This document shows, piece by piece, positions 55,442 through 64,000 of a stretch of 64,000 nt of DNA. This DNA is from Prochlorococcus sp. AG-347-J19. Lineage in GTDB: Bacteria; Cyanobacteriota; Cyanobacteriia; PCC-6307; Cyanobiaceae. How positions within the stretch are numbered: the first letter of the stretch is position 1; each line of letters starts with the position of its first letter. The translations under genes were made by a program, and so were the position numbers. Location of the stretch: the NCBI GenBank assembly GCA_003279015.1, contig QCBV01000006.1, positions 1-64,000 on the forward strand, given 5' to 3'. The notes beneath the pieces are model-generated. The model ran no database searches and had not been told where the DNA came from. It saw only the letters and a program-made list of their open reading frames with translations.

Positions 55442-56595
55442 TAGTTTTCAACCATCCTTCCTTTTTGCGGAAATAAACCTGTAGGTTTAAATTGTAAGAA
55501 TATAACAATTAGTGCAAATATCATTACTCTTGCCATACTTGTGGTCGCAAAAAAGTTAATTGTGTTTGATAAAGGTAAAGGCATATCTGGCCATATTGAT
55601 AAGAGTCTTCCAGCTCCAATTAAATCAGTCATTATTCCAATTCCAAATGAAGCAAGTACTGTTCCTAATAAATTTCCTACTCCTCCAAGAACTACAACCA
55701 TAAAACAACCAACTATATAGTTTCCGCCAACATTTGGTCCTACAGAACCTAAAAGAGATACTGCTACCCCGGCAACTCCTGCTAAGCCAGATCCAATTCC
55801 AAAAGTAATTATATCCACTTTTTCAGTAGATATACCAAGGCAGTCACTCATTTGTCGGTTCTGAGTAACTGCTCTTATACGCATACCCCAAGCACTTTGA
55901 TTAAGAAATAATGTTATTGCTATTACAGAGATTAGGGTAATGACAATTATCATTAACCTTGTTTTAGGAAATGCAGTGCCAATAATTTCTACTTGACCTC
56001 TCATCCATGAGGGTGCTGTTACATCAACATTTCTAGCGCTTGCTCTACTAAGTTTGCTGACAGAGGATGAGATTATGCTACCTGTGAGGACCCCAGTTAA
56101 AGAAGCAAATATCCAAGAACTAAATTTAAAATATTTGAAATTTATTGATTCTTTTATTTTTGAAGGGAATGTCGTTGGTAAGAATAAACCAATTAATAGA
56201 CTTATAACTAGACCGGTCCCATAAGCTAAAGGTACACTTCTGACAAATTGTTGAAGAATTAAGCTTACTCCCCAAGTTGCTAGAAGTGTTTCTAGTGGAC
56301 TTCCATAAAGCTTTCTTATTATAGTTTTTTCAAGTAGAATGCCTACTACTCCACTAACAATAAAAGCAAGGAAAATAGATATTAATATGTACGAATTGTA
56401 GAAGGGTTTTAATATAGGTAATTTGAAAATTAATTGCGTTACATAAGTTGTGTAAGCTCCAAGCATCATAAGTTCTCCATGGGCAAGATTTATTACACCC
56501 ATAAGACCAAAAACAATCGCCAAACCCAATGCAGCAACAAGTAGTACAGATCCGATTGCAACACCATTAAAAAGACTATCGAGAAGTAACTCCAA
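55441..56595 (-). CDS. urtB: Urea ABC transporter permease UrtB
   Basis: LivH-like permease of 384 residues. GVINLAHGELMMLGAY near residue 33, RAVTQNRQMSDCLGIST near residue 240 (coupling to the ATPases), and GVGNLLGTVLASFGIG. Preceded by an 80-bp gap with a strong hairpin that separates it from urtA. Confidence 0.94.
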   Translation of the reverse strand: MELLLDSLFNGVAIGSVLLVAALGLAIVFGLMGVINLAHGELMMLGAYTTYVTQLIFKLPILKPFYNSYILISIFLAFIVSGVVGILLEKTIIRKLYGSPLETLLATWGVSLILQQFVRSVPLAYGTGLVISLLIGLFLPTTFPSKIKESINFKYFKFSSWIFASLTGVLTGSIISSSVSKLSRASARNVDVTAPSWMRGQVEIIGTAFPKTRLMIIVITLISVIAITLFLNQSAWGMRIRAVTQNRQMSDCLGISTEKVDIITFGIGSGLAGVAGVAVSLLGSVGPNVGGNYIVGCFMVVVLGGVGNLLGTVLASFGIGIMTDLIGAGRLLSIWPDMPLPLSNTINFFATTSMARVMIFALIVIFLQFKPTGLFPQKGRMVEN

Positions 56596-56621
56596 TTTAG
56601 AAAAAAAATATTTGATTATAT

Positions 56622-56655
56622 AAAATAAAAGGAGGTGTTACCCTCCTTTTATTTT
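56622..56655 (-). terminator. Intercistronic hairpin between urtA and urtB
   Basis: Perfect 14-bp inverted repeat: AAAATAAAAGGAGG (56622-56635) and its complement (56642-56655), loop of six bases TGTTAC. On the minus strand the GC-rich core is followed by a T run, the form of an intrinsic terminator. It lies 22 bp after the urtA stop and 27 bp before the urtB start, and so should cut read-through to the permease and ATPase genes and protect the urtA 3' end. Confidence 0.8.
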
Positions 56656-56676
56656 GAAGTATAGGTTTTAATTAGA

Positions 56677-57954
56677 TTAAAGCTTATACTTTTCTCCTTT
56701 TGAAGGATCTGTCCAATCGCATGCAAATCCTTTTGAACTTGGATGTTTTTGATTCCATGCTTGAGGGAGAACAACTCCTGTCTCTTCAAGAATTGTAAAT
56801 CCACCTTCTGCATTAATCTCTCCAATCCTTACTGTTTGAGATAAGTGGTGATTAGGCATAACTTCAACAGGACCTTGTGGGGCATCAAACTTTTGTCCAA
56901 CAAGTGCTTCCCTTACTGCGTTATCGTCGAATGTTCCAGCGTCTTCAACAGCCTGTTTCCATAAGTAAACCATGTTGTAGGCAGATTCTTGAGGATCAGC
57001 TACAACACGATCAGCTCCCCATCTTTTCTTGAAACTTGCAGCAAATTTCTTAGATGCAGGAGTATCTATTGACATCATGTAGTTCCAAGCGCCGTAATGT
57101 CCTTCAAGGAACTCAGGACCAATTGTACTAATCTCTTCTTCAGCAATTGAATAGTTCATTACGTAGTATCCACTTGAAGGTGTGATACCCGCATCTTGAA
57201 TCTGTTTGAAGAATGCAACGTTTTGGTCACCATTAAGTGTATTAATGATTATTCCACCTTCAGGAAGTGCCTTTTTGATTTTTGAGATAATTGGAGCAAC
57301 TTCAGTATTTCCTAATGGAAGGTAATCTTCTCCAACAACTTTACCCCCTAACTGCTTTACTTGAGCTTTTGTGATTGTGTTGGAAGTTCTTGGGAAAACA
57401 TAATCAGAACCTACAAGGAAGAAATCTCCACCAGCTGCGGGAGAACGCTTATACATGAAATCTGTAGCGGGTTCTGACTGTTGGTTTGGTGTGGCTCCTG
57501 TATAGAAAATGTTGTTAGAACATTCTTGAGCTTCATATTGAATTGGGTAATAAAGGAAAGCATCCTTCGATTCGTAGACTGGTAACATTGCCTTTCTACT
57601 AGCAGATGTCCAACCACCAAACACGACAGGAACTCCGTCTTGGTCAATAAGTTTCTTAGATTTTTCAGCAAAAGTAGGCCAGTCAGATGCACCATCTTCG
57701 ACTATGTATTCTATTTTGTAGCTTTTACCGCCAACATTTACACCACCAGCAGCATTTATTTCTTCAATAGCCATTTTTTCAGTATCAACAAGGGTTGATT
57801 CAGAAATTGCCATTGTTCCAGATAACGAATGCAAAATACCAACGGTTACTGTGTCATCGAAACTTCCGGAGGTTCCACCTCCACCGCATGAAGTTGCTGT
57901 GATCGCAAGTGAGGCAGTAGCTAATCCTGCCAAAATACGCCTTGAAATTCTCAT
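56677..57954 (-). CDS. urtA: Urea ABC transporter substrate-binding lipoprotein UrtA
   Basis: Periplasmic urea-binding protein of 425 residues. Lipoprotein signal with lipobox-like ATSC near residue 23 and a Gly-rich linker (GGGGTSGS). Mature fold is the leucine-binding type: VGILHSLSGTMAISESTLVDTEKMA, VFGGWTSASRKAMLPVYE, LFYPIQYEAQECSNNIFY, and YNMVYLWKQAVEDAG. Likely among the most expressed products of this region under nitrogen stress: it has its own NtcA-type promoter and a hairpin behind it. Confidence 0.96.
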   Translation of the reverse strand: MRISRRILAGLATASLAITATSCGGGGTSGSFDDTVTVGILHSLSGTMAISESTLVDTEKMAIEEINAAGGVNVGGKSYKIEYIVEDGASDWPTFAEKSKKLIDQDGVPVVFGGWTSASRKAMLPVYESKDAFLYYPIQYEAQECSNNIFYTGATPNQQSEPATDFMYKRSPAAGGDFFLVGSDYVFPRTSNTITKAQVKQLGGKVVGEDYLPLGNTEVAPIISKIKKALPEGGIIINTLNGDQNVAFFKQIQDAGITPSSGYYVMNYSIAEEEISTIGPEFLEGHYGAWNYMMSIDTPASKKFAASFKKRWGADRVVADPQESAYNMVYLWKQAVEDAGTFDDNAVREALVGQKFDAPQGPVEVMPNHHLSQTVRIGEINAEGGFTILEETGVVLPQAWNQKHPSSKGFACDWTDPSKGEKYKL

Positions 57955-58002
57955 GAATTAGGATAAATTAAGTAGTTGACCCTCATTAGGGGGATAAAAT
58001 AA

Positions 58003-58044
58003 AAGTTATTAACGAGTGAGGATTAGTTTTGTATCAGTCGTAAC
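58003..58044 (-). promoter_or_regulatory. NtcA-activated promoter of urtA
   Basis: On the minus strand, GTT-N8-TAC (58044-58031, one mismatch to the NtcA box GTA-N8-TAC) is followed 22 bp later by TAACTT (58008-58003), which fits the -10 form TA-N3-T. That is the class II NtcA-activated promoter layout of cyanobacterial nitrogen-stress genes. Confidence 0.7.
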
Positions 58045-58081
58045 TTTTTGTTGAATCCAATATATAAAAATAATTATTTTT

Positions 58082-58693
58082 CTAGTTTCGATTGTTGGGT
58101 ATATGTGATTCTAAAAATTGAGTTATTTCTTCAACTCCTATGCCGCAACTTAAGTTAGTAAAAAACCAAGGTTTCCCTTTTCTCATAAATTCAGTATCAC
58201 TTTTCATGATATTTAAATCTGCACCAACCATATCTGCTAAGTCAATTTTATTTATTAATAATAAATCGGACCTTGTTATTCCTGGCCCCCCTTTTCTAGG
58301 GATTTTGTCTCCTGCAGATACATCAATCACATATATTGACAAATCTACAAGTTCTGGACTAAAACTAGATGCTAAATTATCACCTCCACTTTCTACAAAA
58401 ACAAAATCTAAAGGATTATATTTATTCTCTAAATCTAAAACCGCATTTTTATTTAATGAACAATCCTCTCTTATGGCTGTGTGAGGACAACCTCCTGTTT
58501 CTACACCAATAATCCTTCCTTCCTCTAAAACTTTTTTATTTATTAGAAAGTTAGCATCTTCTTTGGTGTAAATATCATTGGTGACAACTGCTATCTCATA
58601 ATTTTTTTTCATGTTTAAGCATAGAGTCTCTACTAGTGCAGTTTTTCCTGAACCAACAGGCCCAGCAACTCCTACTCTCAATTTGCTGCTCAT
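58082..58693 (-). CDS. ureG: Urease accessory GTPase UreG
   Basis: GTP-dependent nickel delivery to urease. 203 residues. Walker [13 protein letters not shown] near residue 11, metal-binding [15 protein letters not shown] (Cys-Pro-His) near residue 65, [26 protein letters not shown]. The His-rich N-terminal extension found in some bacterial UreG is absent. 3 bp after ureF. Confidence 0.96.
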   Translation of the reverse strand: MSSKLRVGVAGPVGSGKTALVETLCLNMKKNYEIAVVTNDIYTKEDANFLINKKVLEEGRIIGVETGGCPHTAIREDCSLNKNAVLDLENKYNPLDFVFVESGGDNLASSFSPELVDLSIYVIDVSAGDKIPRKGGPGITRSDLLLINKIDLADMVGADLNIMKSDTEFMRKGKPWFFTNLSCGIGVEEITQFLESHIPNNRN

Positions 58694-58696
58694 AAA

Positions 58697-59383
58697 TTAA
58701 TTTCTAAAAAGTTTTGTATAAAGGTCATTATGATTTTGTTGTGCCATAGCTAAACCTACATTGCCAAAATAGATGTCATCAATTTCTTTGTCCATAATTT
58801 CTTTAGAAACTTTTGAAATTATTGCTAATAAATCTCTTTGAATTAATTGTGCTTTTGTTGAACCAATAGGAATGATTCTTAATGCTGCACTAAGTTGGTT
58901 TGCACTCCAAGCGTAGAAAAAATTCTCAACCATTTCTAACTGCCCAATTTCAAAACAATAGCAAGCCCAACTCCATGCTAATGGCCAGGAACTTTTTTTA
59001 TTATTTTCATAAGGATATTCAAATCCAAATTCTTTTGTTAAATCAAGTAGAGATTTTGCCATTTGAGTTTGTTGTTCTCTCATTTCTATAGAGTCCTTTG
59101 TTGAGAGTATCCATTTATTCAAGCTCAATAGCTTTTGCAAGTTAATTGTTAAATTTTTACCGTCGTTTAACTCATTGAAAATTTCAAAAAAATTAAGTAA
59201 TAATTTTCCATCTACTCTGATCTGGCCAATTTCCAGTTCATTTATGAGTAATTCTTTTACCGAATTTGAGTCTTTTAAATTCTTATTCTGAAGGTAACTC
59301 TCCATTCCCTCCGAATAACAAAATCCTCCAACTGGTAAATTAGGGCTTACTAATAAGTATTTTAATAGGTGACTTTTACTCAT
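58697..59383 (-). CDS. ureF: Urease accessory protein UreF
   Basis: Helical component of the UreDFG activation complex. 228 residues: LVSPNLPVGGFCYSEGMES near the N-terminus, RTVE-like region replaced by TKDSIEMREQQTQMAKSLL, and SAALRIIPIGSTKAQ near the C-terminus. Overlaps ureE by 8 bp. Confidence 0.92.
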   Translation of the reverse strand: MSKSHLLKYLLVSPNLPVGGFCYSEGMESYLQNKNLKDSNSVKELLINELEIGQIRVDGKLLLNFFEIFNELNDGKNLTINLQKLLSLNKWILSTKDSIEMREQQTQMAKSLLDLTKEFGFEYPYENNKKSSWPLAWSWACYCFEIGQLEMVENFFYAWSANQLSAALRIIPIGSTKAQLIQRDLLAIISKVSKEIMDKEIDDIYFGNVGLAMAQQNHNDLYTKLFRN

Positions 59384-59825
59384 GACTATGTGCCCCTTCT
59401 ACCGGAAAAAATTTTTTCTGGGTATTTACGATATCAACATTAAAATTTTTAAGCATATTTTCTATCACGTAATCATCTTTTGTTAGAAGAATGTCTTCTT
59501 CAATTTCTACTTCTACATGCCTATTTCCTAGATGATAAGCAGTTTTAATAAGTTCAATATTAGATTTTGAACTTATTTCTATTAAATTTTCTGTTTTGGC
59601 AATTATCTCTACATAAAAATTGGACTCATTAGTCAAAAGAATATCTCCATCATTTAATTTCCCCTCTCTAGGTAATTGTAAAATTATTTCTTGATCACAA
59701 TCAGTTAATCTTTTACCTCGTAAGATTCTTCTTTCATCTGAACTTAGGGTAAGTTTTAAAAATGAACCTAATATCGGTTTTTCCTTCATCCAATCAGTTA
59801 CAACTATTTGTTTATTCATTCTCAT
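59376..59825 (-). CDS. ureE: Urease accessory protein UreE
   Basis: Nickel metallochaperone. About 149 residues from the ATG at 59825 (another ATG at 59819 is equally good). N-terminal peptide-binding domain with LTLSSDERRILRGKRLTDCDQEIILQLPREGKL and the C-terminal nickel-binding domain AYHLGNRHVEVEIEEDIL, which carries the conserved His. The usual C-terminal His-rich tail is reduced to AHSHE, so nickel storage is probably minimal. Confidence 0.93.
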   Translation of the reverse strand: MRMNKQIVVTDWMKEKPILGSFLKLTLSSDERRILRGKRLTDCDQEIILQLPREGKLNDGDILLTNESNFYVEIIAKTENLIEISSKSNIELIKTAYHLGNRHVEVEIEEDILLTKDDYVIENMLKNFNVDIVNTQKKFFPVEGAHSHE

Positions 59826-59840
59826 AATCAAAATTTTTGG

Positions 59841-59857
59841 TTACTTTAATTTAGTAA
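59841..59857. promoter_or_regulatory. Inverted repeat in the ureE/ureD divergent promoter region
   Basis: TTACT-N7-AGTAA (59841-59857), partly overlapping a second dyad TTTAATT-N4-AATTAAA (59845-59862). It occupies much of the 48-bp space between the divergent genes. It is not an NtcA box (half-sites point the wrong way); a possible operator for another regulator. Confidence 0.3.
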
Positions 59858-59873
59858 TTAAAGAAAACAATTT

Positions 59874-60776
59874 ATGATTAAAACTTCTTGGGAAGGTAAT
59901 TGTTTCTTAAATTTTTTCAATAATAAAGCAAGTTTAGGAAATGATGGTATAACAATCTTTAAATCTAAATCAACTTCCCCTTATAAGTTATTAAAGTCTA
60001 CTCATGATCAGGAGGGCAGATGCATTTTACCTGTTCTTCATACAGCAGGGGGATTGGTTGGAGGAGATTTACTTGAATTTGAAGTAAATCTTGAAAAAAA
60101 TTCTAAGGTTTTGTTGACAACTTCTTCAGCTCAGAAAGTATATGGATCTGTTGGAAGATCTAAAATTAATCCAAAAGGAAGTTTTTCAAAGCAAAAAAAT
60201 CTCATAAATATTCTTGATAATTCTCATTTGGAATATTTACCTCAAGAAACCATTATCTTTGCAAATGGTTTATATGAGCAAAAGTTTAAAGTATCTATTT
60301 CAGAAACTTCAAGTTTTTTATTTACGGATTTAATAAGACTTGGAAGATCTTCTTCTGGTGAATCTATTGAGAGTGGAGTTTTTAGGTCTAAATTAGAAAT
60401 TATGAGAAACAATGATTTATATGATGATTGGGAATTTGTTGATCAAATTGAATTATCTAAAGCAAGTTATGAGGCAAAGTCAGGCATGGATTACATGCCC
60501 GTTTTTGGATCATTAATTTGGATTTGCGAAAAAAATTTTTCCAAGTCAAAAATAAATCATCTTGTGGGAAATATAAAAAAGATTTTCAATGAAACTGATA
60601 ATAATTTATCTATAGGAATCCTTGAAAATGGAATCTCTGTACGTTTCCTAGGGAGTTCTTCTCAAGATGCTAGGAAATGTTTTTTTTGTATTTGGAAACA
60701 AATTAGGTCTGTTTGTGGATTTTGTGAGCCAAAATATCAAGGTGTATGGCCTTTACAAGATTCTATGAATTATTAA
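59874..60776 (+). CDS. ureD: Urease accessory protein UreD (UreH)
   Basis: Scaffold of the urease activation complex. 300 residues: [26 protein letters not shown] near residue 50, [13 protein letters not shown] near residue 82, [18 protein letters not shown] near residue 120, and [15 protein letters not shown]. Divergent from ureEFG; first gene of the ureDABC set. Confidence 0.94.
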   Translation: MIKTSWEGNCFLNFFNNKASLGNDGITIFKSKSTSPYKLLKSTHDQEGRCILPVLHTAGGLVGGDLLEFEVNLEKNSKVLLTTSSAQKVYGSVGRSKINPKGSFSKQKNLINILDNSHLEYLPQETIIFANGLYEQKFKVSISETSSFLFTDLIRLGRSSSGESIESGVFRSKLEIMRNNDLYDDWEFVDQIELSKASYEAKSGMDYMPVFGSLIWICEKNFSKSKINHLVGNIKKIFNETDNNLSIGILENGISVRFLGSSSQDARKCFFCIWKQIRSVCGFCEPKYQGVWPLQDSMNY

Positions 60777-60826
60777 TTATGTTCAGAAAGAACCTTTTTT
60801 AAGAATTTATAGATTAATTTTTTATT

Positions 60827-61129
60827 ATGCATCTTTCACCTCAAGAAAAGGATAAATTATTGATTTTTTCAGCTGCGCTTTTAGCTGAAAGAAGGCTTAG
60901 TCGAGGTCTTAAGCTTAACTATCCTGAGACAGTTGCTTTTTTGAGTTTTCAAGTTCTTGAAGGAGCTCGAGATGGAAAAAGTGTAAGTCAATTAATGTCA
61001 GAAGGAACTACTTGGCTTTCAAAATCACAAGTTATGGAGGGCATTTCCGAAATGGTTGATGAAGTTCAAATTGAAGCAGTTTTCCCTGATGGGACAAAGT
61101 TAGTTACTATTCACAATCCGATTAACTAG
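60827..61129 (+). CDS. ureA: Urease gamma subunit
   Basis: 100 residues, the normal length. [48 protein letters not shown], and [20 protein letters not shown]. Follows ureD by 50 bp and precedes ureB by 2 bp. Confidence 0.97.
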   Translation: MHLSPQEKDKLLIFSAALLAERRLSRGLKLNYPETVAFLSFQVLEGARDGKSVSQLMSEGTTWLSKSQVMEGISEMVDEVQIEAVFPDGTKLVTIHNPIN

Positions 61130-61131
61130 TT

Positions 61132-61452
61132 ATGAGTAACTTAATTCCTGGCGAAATAATTCCTAAACAAGGTGAAATCGAATTAAATCTTGGTAAGGAA
61201 GTTAAAACAGTAAAAGTTTCTAATTCTGGAGATAGACCTGTACAAATTGGATCTCATTATCATTTTTTTGAAGCTAATAAGGCTTTAATTTTTGATCGAA
61301 AAATAACACTTGGTATGCGTCTTGATATTCCTGCAGGAACAGCAATTAGATTTGAACCTGGAGATACAACTGAAGTCAAATTAGTTCCATATAAAGGTTT
61401 AAGAATTGCATATGGTTTTAATTCATTGGTTAACGGTTCTTTAGATACTTAA
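61132..61452 (+). CDS. ureB: Urease beta subunit
   Basis: 106 residues: [37 protein letters not shown] and [20 protein letters not shown], all typical. Four bases separate it from ureC. Confidence 0.97.
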   Translation: MSNLIPGEIIPKQGEIELNLGKEVKTVKVSNSGDRPVQIGSHYHFFEANKALIFDRKITLGMRLDIPAGTAIRFEPGDTTEVKLVPYKGLRIAYGFNSLVNGSLDT

Positions 61453-61456
61453 AATT

Positions 61457-63166
61457 ATGTCCTATAAAATTGACAGAAATACTTATGCGCAAACTTACGG
61501 ACCCACTACTGGAGATAGAGTAAGGCTTGCTGATACCGAACTTTTTATTGAAGTAGAAAAGGATTTAACTACATACGGGGATGAAGTTAAATTCGGTGGA
61601 GGTAAAGTTATTCGAGATGGTATGGGACAGTCTCAGGTAAGAAGGGCTGATGGAGCTGTAGATACCGTAATAACTAATGCTTTGATCGTAGATTGGTGGG
61701 GAATAATTAAGGCTGATGTGGGAATAAAAGATGGAATGATTTTTGAAATTGGTAAGGCTGGTAATCCTGATATCCAGGATAATATCGATATTGTTATTGG
61801 TGCATCAACAGAAGTAATAGCTGGAGAAGGCCATATTCTTACTGCAGGTTCAATAGATACCCACATTCACTTTATCTGTCCCCAACAAATTGAGACAGCA
61901 CTTGCCTCCGGAATCACAACCATGTTGGGAGGAGGAACTGGACCAGCGACTGGCACAAATGCCACTACTTGTACGCCGGGTTCTTTTCATATTTCAAGAA
62001 TGCTTCAATCTGCAGAGGCATTTCCCATGAATTTAGGTTTTTTTGGAAAAGGAAACTCAACAAACGAGAGCAATCTTATTGATCAGGTGGAAGCTGGTGC
62101 ATGTGGATTGAAGCTTCATGAGGATTGGGGAACGACTCCATCTACTATAAATTCTTGTCTTAATGTTGCAGATAAGTTTGACGTACAAGTATGTATTCAT
62201 ACTGATACTTTGAATGAGGCGGGCTTTGTTGAAGATACCATCAAGGCTATTGCAGGAAGAACTATTCATACTTTTCATACCGAAGGAGCAGGCGGTGGTC
62301 ATGCACCCGACATTATTAAAATTTGCGGAGAAAAAAATGTTCTTCCAAGTAGTACTAATCCAACAAGACCCTATACAAGGAACACATTAGAAGAACATCT
62401 TGACATGTTAATGGTTTGTCATCATTTAGATTCTAAAATCCCAGAAGATATTGCATTCGCTGAATCAAGGATCAGAAGAGAGACTATTGCAGCTGAGGAT
62501 ATCTTGCATGATATAGGTGCCTTTTCAATTATTGCAAGTGATTCTCAAGCTATGGGAAGAGTTGGTGAGGTAATTACAAGAACTTTTCAAACTGCCCATA
62601 AAATGAAAGTCCAAAGGGGGCCGCTATCTCAGGATTCTGATAAAAACGATAATTACAGAGTAAAGAGATATCTTTCTAAAGTCACAATTAATCCTGCAAT
62701 AGCTCATGGTATTGATAAACATGTTGGGTCTATAGAAAAGGGTAAAATTGCGGACTTGACGTTATGGAAACCTTCCTTTTTTGCAGTAAAGCCTGAATTA
62801 GTTGTCAAAGGAGGATCTATAGTTTGGTCCCAAATGGGTGATGCAAATGCGTCAATTCCTACTCCAGGTCCTGTACATGGTCGACCTATGTTTGCAAGTT
62901 TTGGACAATCTCTAATTAAGAGTTCTTTTACCTTTTTAAGTAAAAATTCAATTGATCAAAATATTCCAAATAAATTAGGCTTACAAAAGAAATGTATTGC
63001 CGTAGAAAATACCAGAAATATCAATAAATCGCACTTAAAACTTAATAGTAAACTACCAAATATTTCAGTTGATCCTCAAACTTATGAAGTTTTTTCTGAT
63101 GGGGAACTTCTTATTTGTGAACCTCTCGATGAAGTCCCAATGGCTCAAAGGTACTTTTTACTCTAG
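61457..63166 (+). CDS. ureC: Urease alpha (catalytic) subunit
   Basis: 569 residues; hydrolyses urea to ammonia and carbamate at a di-nickel site. Nickel ligands and catalytic residues present: [11 protein letters not shown] (His-x-His), the carbamylated Lys in [11 protein letters not shown] near residue 218, [25 protein letters not shown], flap [15 protein letters not shown] with the catalytic His, and [11 protein letters not shown] with the last Asp ligand. The stop codon region is shared with the convergent gpgS gene. Confidence 0.98.
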   Translation: MSYKIDRNTYAQTYGPTTGDRVRLADTELFIEVEKDLTTYGDEVKFGGGKVIRDGMGQSQVRRADGAVDTVITNALIVDWWGIIKADVGIKDGMIFEIGKAGNPDIQDNIDIVIGASTEVIAGEGHILTAGSIDTHIHFICPQQIETALASGITTMLGGGTGPATGTNATTCTPGSFHISRMLQSAEAFPMNLGFFGKGNSTNESNLIDQVEAGACGLKLHEDWGTTPSTINSCLNVADKFDVQVCIHTDTLNEAGFVEDTIKAIAGRTIHTFHTEGAGGGHAPDIIKICGEKNVLPSSTNPTRPYTRNTLEEHLDMLMVCHHLDSKIPEDIAFAESRIRRETIAAEDILHDIGAFSIIASDSQAMGRVGEVITRTFQTAHKMKVQRGPLSQDSDKNDNYRVKRYLSKVTINPAIAHGIDKHVGSIEKGKIADLTLWKPSFFAVKPELVVKGGSIVWSQMGDANASIPTPGPVHGRPMFASFGQSLIKSSFTFLSKNSIDQNIPNKLGLQKKCIAVENTRNINKSHLKLNSKLPNISVDPQTYEVFSDGELLICEPLDEVPMAQRYFLL

Positions 63167-64000
63167 AAGTTTTTAATTAATTCTTTTTCAGTTGTTTTAA
63201 TATCTTGTGACCCGGCAATTGCCAAATCCTCTTGCAGTTTGTTCTCACAAGATAGAACTCTTGACCAGCTTGGTAATTGCTGGGTCGTAGGGCAAGCTAA
63301 GTAATCTTCTGTAGCTGGTCTCAATAGTTTCGCAAATTTTTGTACTGATAGCTCTTCTTCATGTCTATCGTATGGAAGTTGATTAACTGCTGAATCTAAT
63401 CCAAATTGTTTTACCCGATCTTCCCCAACTCTTTTGTAAAGAACTTCTAAGGTAGCTAGTTGAGTACTTGTTAAGGTCTCTGCTTGATGCTCCATGAGAC
63501 CTCTTAAAACACTTGAAAGTATTTCTGTACACATTTTTTGCAACCCTTCTTTAGATGAATCACCAATATTCTTATGTTTATGATCAAACAAACCTAGGTC
63601 AACTTGGGCTATTTTGGAGGTTCTTACGTTTCTGTAAACCTCTGATAATAAACCTATCTCTAAACCCCAGTCACATGGAATTCGTAAATTCATAGCCAAG
63701 TCTTTAGTGAAAGCAAACTCACCTGCTAATGGATATCTAAATGATTGAAGATATTGTAAAAAGGGACCCTTCCCTACTAACTGCTCAAGACTTGCCAATA
63801 AGGGACCCACAAATAATCTTGTTGCTCTACCTTGTAATTGATTGGTCTCTAATGATAATCTGCTGTAAAAAGCCTTAACATACGATATTCCATATGATTC
63901 GTCCACAAGTGGAAGTATCATTCTTGAAGGATATAAAGGACTAAAAGTTCTTATATCAGCATCAAAAAGAGCAACAACTTCTGATTTTCTCGTTGCAACT
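63163..64000 (-). CDS. gpgS: Glucosyl-3-phosphoglycerate synthase, 5' part outside the window
   Basis: Family GT81-like glycosyltransferase that joins glucose to 3-phosphoglycerate, first step of the compatible solute glucosylglycerate. The open frame continues past the ATG at 63921 to the window edge ([20 protein letters not shown] translated from 63922-63990), so that ATG is not the start; 279 codons are visible. The metal-binding DAD of the GT-A fold is in [44 protein letters not shown] and [18 protein letters not shown] are typical GpgS segments. Shares the four-base CTAG at the stop with convergent ureC. Confidence 0.88.
   Translation of the reverse strand, partial: VATRKSEVVALFDADIRTFSPLYPSRMILPLVDESYGISYVKAFYSRLSLETNQLQGRATRLFVGPLLASLEQLVGKGPFLQYLQSFRYPLAGEFAFTKDLAMNLRIPCDWGLEIGLLSEVYRNVRTSKIAQVDLGLFDHKHKNIGDSSKEGLQKMCTEILSSVLRGLMEHQAETLTSTQLATLEVLYKRVGEDRVKQFGLDSAVNQLPYDRHEEELSVQKFAKLLRPATEDYLACPTTQQLPSWSRVLSCENKLQEDLAIAGSQDIKTTEKELIKNF

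Noticed and set aside
55014-55484. 156-codon frame antisense to urtC
   Set aside because: UrtC is unmistakable on the other strand; this frame has no start context or motifs.
63163-63921. Reading gpgS as a complete gene starting at the ATG at 63921
   Set aside because: The frame continues without stop to the window edge and encodes the essential DAD motif upstream of that ATG, so the gene is truncated by the window.

Overview
This window looks like a chromosomal segment of a high-light-adapted Prochlorococcus (marine picocyanobacterium), possibly of the HLII type. The reasons are strong AT bias, very short intergenic spaces, chlorophyll and Calvin-cycle genes typical of an oxygenic phototroph, an LpxD/LptB-type outer membrane, CcsA-type cytochrome c maturation, an NtcA-type promoter in front of a urea transporter, and many very small lineage-type proteins. 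I found no rRNA, tRNA, CRISPR array, insertion sequence, prophage or recombinase gene. The clade assignment is inference; the cyanobacterial identity is firm.

Layout. 0-14.8 kb: sir (3' end outside the window), glyS, chlP, a VanY-like carboxypeptidase, typA, a DUF309 protein, a 30-codon micro-ORF, lptB, ccsA, rpe, glpX, hemA and glgC. 14.9-25.9 kb: gnd-pgl, a CIA30-domain protein, ilvD, a degenerate UPRT homologue, a pentapeptide-repeat protein, a CobW GTPase, purS-purQ, then class II and class I fructose-bisphosphate aldolases side by side. 26-38.6 kb: a long minus-strand series (Gfo/Idh oxidoreductase, accD, prk, leuB, lpxD, proB, YqeG phosphatase, DUF3727, ruvX, a GNAT-like protein, an F420-ligase-like protein, a lumenal thioredoxin-like protein, a receiver/Ycf55 protein). 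38.7-43.4 kb: hisA, a CSP41-like protein, pgsA, a DUF296-glutaredoxin fusion, an NAD-binding protein and nth.

43.4-48.8 kb is an iron-flavoured locus: a FutC-like ABC ATPase, a Lys/Cys-rich micropeptide, ferritin, a Crp/Fnr-family regulator with a 17/19 match to the Fur box just upstream of its start, a zinc-ribbon membrane protein, and a tight operon of Rieske oxygenase, 33-residue membrane peptide and orphan ABC ATPase. 48.9-52.8 kb is a gene-poor-looking stretch that holds at least a dozen small proteins (31-131 residues), mostly without recognised families.

52.8-63.2 kb is a complete urea-use cluster: urtABCDE (ABC transporter) and ureEFG on the minus strand, ureDABC divergent on the plus strand. 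urtA has a well-formed NtcA-type promoter and is followed by a strong hairpin before urtB, which would give excess binding protein over permease. The window ends inside a glucosyl-3-phosphoglycerate synthase gene (compatible-solute synthesis), convergent with ureC and sharing its stop region.

The best candidates for something new are the Rieske/33-aa peptide/ATPase operon, the Fur-linked regulator-ferritin-micropeptide locus, the small-protein cluster, the LptA-position micro-ORF, the catalytically degraded UPRT homologue and the DUF296-glutaredoxin fusion. No sequence search was run; family names come from recognised motifs and overall resemblance.
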